8,070 nt of DNA from Candidatus Zhuqueibacterota bacterium (GTDB taxonomy: Bacteria > Zhuqueibacterota > QNDG01), in contig QNDG01000041.1 in NCBI GenBank assembly GCA_003645915.1, positions 1 through 8,070 on the forward strand, in the 5' to 3' direction. Every line of letters starts with the position of its first letter. Within the stretch, counting starts at the first letter, position 1. Below the pieces are notes generated by a model. That model made no database searches. It saw only the letters and a program-made list of their open reading frames with translations, and was not told where the DNA came from. The translations under genes were made by a program, and so were the position numbers. Positions 5,757 through 8,070 of this stretch are shown in pieces.

Positions 5757-6629
5757 ATGCAGATTAAATTTCAAAATTTTGTAAACGGAATAAAGAAAAG
5801 AGTAAGGCCTGTTCAGGTTTATGCTCTTGTGGGCAAGGCAGGCACAGGAAAGAGTTTCAGAGCAAGGCTTGTTGCAGAGGAATATGGTATTGAGTACATC
5901 TTTGATGACGGACTTTTAATAAGAGATCAGGTAATTATTGCGGGGCAGTCTGCCAAGAGGGAAAAAAACCGTTTTAAGGCGGTCAAAAGAGCAATTTTAA
6001 CAGATCCTGAGCATGTTAAAGATATTAAACAGGCATTAAGAAAAGAGGATGTACGTTCAATATTAATTCTTGGTACTTCAGACAGGATGATTGCAATTAT
6101 TACAGAGAAACTTGACCTGCCGTATCCTGATAAAATAATATACATTGACGATATCGCCACTGCAGAGGAGATTGCAACTGCCCGGGAAAGTAGAAAGGTA
6201 AAAGGACATCATGTAATTCCTGTGCCCACAATTGAGCTTCAGGATGATTCCACTCATAAAATTATTGATACAATAAAGTTTTTTCTCAAAGAACAGCGGC
6301 TTATGTTCTGGAAAAGAAAGGTTGTTGAAAAAACTATTGTTCAGCCTCAATTCAGCACAAAGGGGAGACTCAGTATTTCGGAAGCAGCTTTGTCACAAAT
6401 GGTAATGCATTGTGTTGATGAGTTTAATGAGCATTATGAGATTAAAAAACTGAAAATCAGAAAGAGTTACAGTGATTATGTAATTGATCTGTCAATAGCA
6501 GTCCCTTATGGCACTTCCGTACCTTCTGTTTTACCAAGATTACAGAATTACATAATTAACAGTATTCAGAAATTCAGCGGTATATCAATAGAAACACTGC
6601 ACCTGACAGTTGAAGAATTTAAAACCTGA
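5757..6629 (+). CDS. P-loop ATPase fused to an Asp23/Gls24-like domain
   Basis: The 290-residue protein has two parts. Residues about 20-180 are a P-loop NTPase, with Walker A GKAGTGKS (26-33, after VYALV), a Walker B-like IIYIDD (127-132), an ILILGTSDRM strand-loop, and a conserved-looking GHHVIPVPTIEL segment (150-161). Residues about 200-290 resemble the Asp23/Gls24 alkaline-shock/envelope-stress domain: GRLSISEAALSQMV, then alternating strands YVIDLSIAVPYG and a final IETLHLTVEEF. A basic linker (FWKRKVVEK, 184-192) joins them. No signal peptide or membrane segment is seen, so it is cytoplasmic. Related ATP-binding proteins with an Asp23-like part occur, as I recall, in Firmicutes and other bacteria without a defined function. 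No ribosome site precedes ATG 5757. An in-frame TTG at 5736 would add seven residues but lies inside the predicted promoter. Domain calls are good; role is unknown. Confidence 0.85.
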   Translation: MQIKFQNFVNGIKKRVRPVQVYALVGKAGTGKSFRARLVAEEYGIEYIFDDGLLIRDQVIIAGQSAKREKNRFKAVKRAILTDPEHVKDIKQALRKEDVRSILILGTSDRMIAIITEKLDLPYPDKIIYIDDIATAEEIATARESRKVKGHHVIPVPTIELQDDSTHKIIDTIKFFLKEQRLMFWKRKVVEKTIVQPQFSTKGRLSISEAALSQMVMHCVDEFNEHYEIKKLKIRKSYSDYVIDLSIAVPYGTSVPSVLPRLQNYIINSIQKFSGISIETLHLTVEEFKT

Positions 6630-6742
6630 TAAATGTATGTCTGATAACTCAGTGAAAAACAAATTAATATCAGCTCCTGGTCACTAATTAGCTGAGAAAA
6701 CTGATATCTGAAAAACATAAATTTTTAAAATATAGGATTAAA
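6630..6742 (+). promoter_or_regulatory. Intergenic leader with competing short hairpins
   Basis: Two pairings share the same bases: ATATCAG (6667-6673) with CTGATAT (6701-6707), and TCAGCT (6670-6675) with AGCTGA (6690-6695). CTGATA also recurs at 6625, 6641 and 6701. No T-tract follows, and I recognise no riboswitch. A short AT-rich run precedes a weak AGGA ribosome site (6734-6737), 5 bases before the next ATG. Function uncertain. Confidence 0.3.
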
Positions 6743-7750
6743 ATGCAGAAAAAAGTAAAAGCAGTTGCTCTTGTATCTTCAGGACTTGACAGCATGCTTG
6801 CAGTAAAAATTATAAAAAATCAAGGTATAGACGTTTACGGTCTTTCGCTTACATTCAGGTTTGATTCTGTAAGACACCGTAAGAGAGCTAATAAAATAAA
6901 TGAGTTGGAAAAAGAACTTGGCATTCCGGTCAGACTTATAGATAAATCCGAAAAATTCCTTGAAATTGTAAAATACCCGAAACACGGTTATGGTTCTGAA
7001 ATGAATCCGTGTATTGACTGCAGGATACAGATGCTTCAAATTGCAGAAGAGTACATGAAAGAAACAGGTGCGGATTTTATTGTAACAGGAGAAGTAGTTG
7101 GGCAGAGGCCAATGAGTCAGCAAAAACCTACAATATACCATATTGATAAAGTTACAGGGCTCAGAGGACTGATTGTCAGACCTCTTTCTGCAAAACTTCT
7201 TCCTGAAACAATCCCGGAACAAAAAGGATGGATTAACAGCGAGGAGCTTTTTGATTTTCACGGAAGAAGCAGAAAAGATCAGCTGGAACTTGCAAAAAAG
7301 TTCGGGCTTAAAGGGTTTGAACCTCCTGCAGGCGGTTGCAGCCTTACTACTCCGGATTTTTCCCGCAGACTTTCGGAATTATTCAGTAACAGAGAGAAAG
7401 AAAATATTAGGGTCCAAGACCTTGAACTTCTTTTGTATGGAAGACATTTCTGGCCTTATAAGCATCTCAATATTGTTGTGGGAAGGGATGAAAACGACAA
7501 TATTGCTTTGGAATCATTAAAAATTAAAGGCGCCTTGGCCTTTATGCCTGCAGATGATATTTCAGGCCCCTTTGCAATAGCTGTGGGGGTTAAAAACAAT
7601 GATGATATAAAGACCGCAGCATCACTTGTTGCAAGATACACAAACAGATATAAAGGTAAAAGTCTGCGTGTTGAGTTCTTTGGCTTAGAGAATGGAATTA
7701 TAGAAGTTGAACCTGCTGATGAAAAGAATGTAAAAGCCTGGAGAATATGA
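6743..7750 (+). CDS. PP-loop ATP pyrophosphatase (tRNA-thiolation-like) with C-terminal NFACT-R/DUF814-like region
   Basis: The 335-residue protein begins with a PP-loop ATP-binding motif, ALVSSGLDSMLA (9-20), as in tRNA thiolases such as MnmA and ThiI, which adenylate a tRNA base before sulfur transfer. A CxxC pair, Cys90 and Cys93, sits in NPCIDCRIQML, and a further cysteine, Cys199, in the motif PAGGCSLTTPDFSRRL. These are candidate sulfur carriers or metal ligands. From about residue 225 on, the sequence (YGRHFWPYKHLNIVVGRDENDN, in two parts around residues 232-253) resembles the NFACT-R/DUF814 RNA-binding domain, whose hallmark is a VGRD..N-type loop. Related proteins are often annotated as ThiI-like or as MnmA-like methyltransferases. 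The exact tRNA and modified base are unknown. The ATG at 6743 has only a weak AGGA ribosome site. Not obviously in an operon with its neighbours. Confidence 0.85.
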   Translation: MQKKVKAVALVSSGLDSMLAVKIIKNQGIDVYGLSLTFRFDSVRHRKRANKINELEKELGIPVRLIDKSEKFLEIVKYPKHGYGSEMNPCIDCRIQMLQIAEEYMKETGADFIVTGEVVGQRPMSQQKPTIYHIDKVTGLRGLIVRPLSAKLLPETIPEQKGWINSEELFDFHGRSRKDQLELAKKFGLKGFEPPAGGCSLTTPDFSRRLSELFSNREKENIRVQDLELLLYGRHFWPYKHLNIVVGRDENDNIALESLKIKGALAFMPADDISGPFAIAVGVKNNDDIKTAASLVARYTNRYKGKSLRVEFFGLENGIIEVEPADEKNVKAWRI

Positions 7751-7769
7751 AAAAACAGAGTGAAAAGTG

Positions 7770-7798
7770 TTGACTTTCAAAGAAATAATACTTATATT
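7770..7798 (+). promoter_or_regulatory. Near-consensus sigma70 promoter for the ferredoxin gene
   Basis: TTGACT (7770-7775) and TATATT (7793-7798) are separated by 17 bases, differing from consensus at one and two positions. Transcription would begin near 7805, leaving a leader of about 40 bases before the ATG at 7846. It lies between the stop of the PP-loop gene and the ferredoxin gene. Confidence 0.75.
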
Positions 7799-7827
7799 TT
7801 TGACCGATTTTAATATTATTCTTTTAA

Positions 7828-8014
<187 letters not shown>

Positions 8015-8016
<2 letters not shown>

Positions 8017-8040
8017 TCCTTAAAGAATAAATAAAGGATT
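8015..8040 (+). terminator. Weak hairpin after the ferredoxin gene
   Basis: AATCCTT (8015-8021) pairs with AAGGATT (8034-8040) around a 12-base A-rich loop, starting in the stop codon and followed by TATCATTT. The stem is short and the tail only moderately T-rich, so it may be a weak terminator or a 3'-end stabilising hairpin. Confidence 0.4.
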
Positions 8041-8053
8041 TATCATTTAAGGC

Positions 8054-8070
8054 AGAGCCCTCAAAGCTCT
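8054..8070 (+). terminator. Hairpin cut by the window edge
   Basis: AGAGC (8054-8058) pairs with GCTCT (8066-8070) around CCTCAAA. The sequence to its left, GGC, suggests that the stem continues beyond the window if GCC comes next. It may be the main terminator of the ferredoxin gene, but the tail is not visible. Confidence 0.35.

Noticed and set aside
6779..7261. 160-residue open frame on the minus strand inside the PP-loop gene
   Set aside because: It is a shadow of the clearly coding + strand frame, with no recognisable domain or ribosome site. The same holds for the other antisense frames, such as 2454-2879, 3290-3697 and 4271-4666.

Overview
This is an AT-rich (about 40% G+C by eye), densely packed bacterial window in which all nine genes lie on the + strand. 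The gene set is acetate kinase, carbamate kinase, an NAD(P)-type malic enzyme, a clostridial-type 2[4Fe-4S] ferredoxin and nucleoside diphosphate kinase. It suggests an anaerobic, fermentative bacterium that makes ATP by substrate-level phosphorylation. I cannot name the phylum from sequence alone. The Shine-Dalgarno sites, sigma70-like promoters and hairpin terminators are bacterial rather than archaeal.

Layout. (1) Bases 1-2150 form an apparent operon. It holds the C-terminal part of a COG2403-type predicted GTPase (related to cyclic 2,3-diphosphoglycerate synthetase), an overlapping carbamate kinase (arcC) and nucleoside diphosphate kinase (ndk). A gene-poor stretch follows, which may carry a decayed reading frame and ends in a strong 13-bp hairpin (2350-2382). 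(2) Bases 2424-4026 hold acetate kinase (ackA) and a stand-alone response-regulator receiver, overlapping by 8 bases. (3) Bases 4027-5710 hold a malic enzyme behind a leader with a large inverted repeat, followed by an unusual nested double-hairpin terminator. (4) Bases 5719-6629 hold a P-loop ATPase fused to an Asp23/Gls24-like domain. Its promoter sits so close to the ATG that the mRNA may be leaderless. (5) Bases 6743-7750 hold a PP-loop (ATP pyrophosphatase) tRNA-thiolation-like enzyme with a C-terminal NFACT-R/DUF814-like part. (6) Bases 7846-8016 hold a 56-residue 2[4Fe-4S] ferredoxin with its own near-consensus promoter.

How the genes may work together. Carbamate kinase and acetate kinase each turn an acyl phosphate into ATP, and Ndk spreads that phosphate among the NTPs. 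Malic enzyme links malate to pyruvate, upstream of acetyl-CoA and acetate, and ferredoxin is the usual electron carrier for pyruvate oxidation in anaerobes. The grouping therefore reads as energy-metabolism housekeeping. The less understood pieces are the COG2403 protein, the receiver coupled to ackA, the ATPase-Asp23 fusion and the PP-loop/NFACT-R protein. I see no phage genes, insertion sequences, CRISPR arrays, tRNAs or rRNAs.
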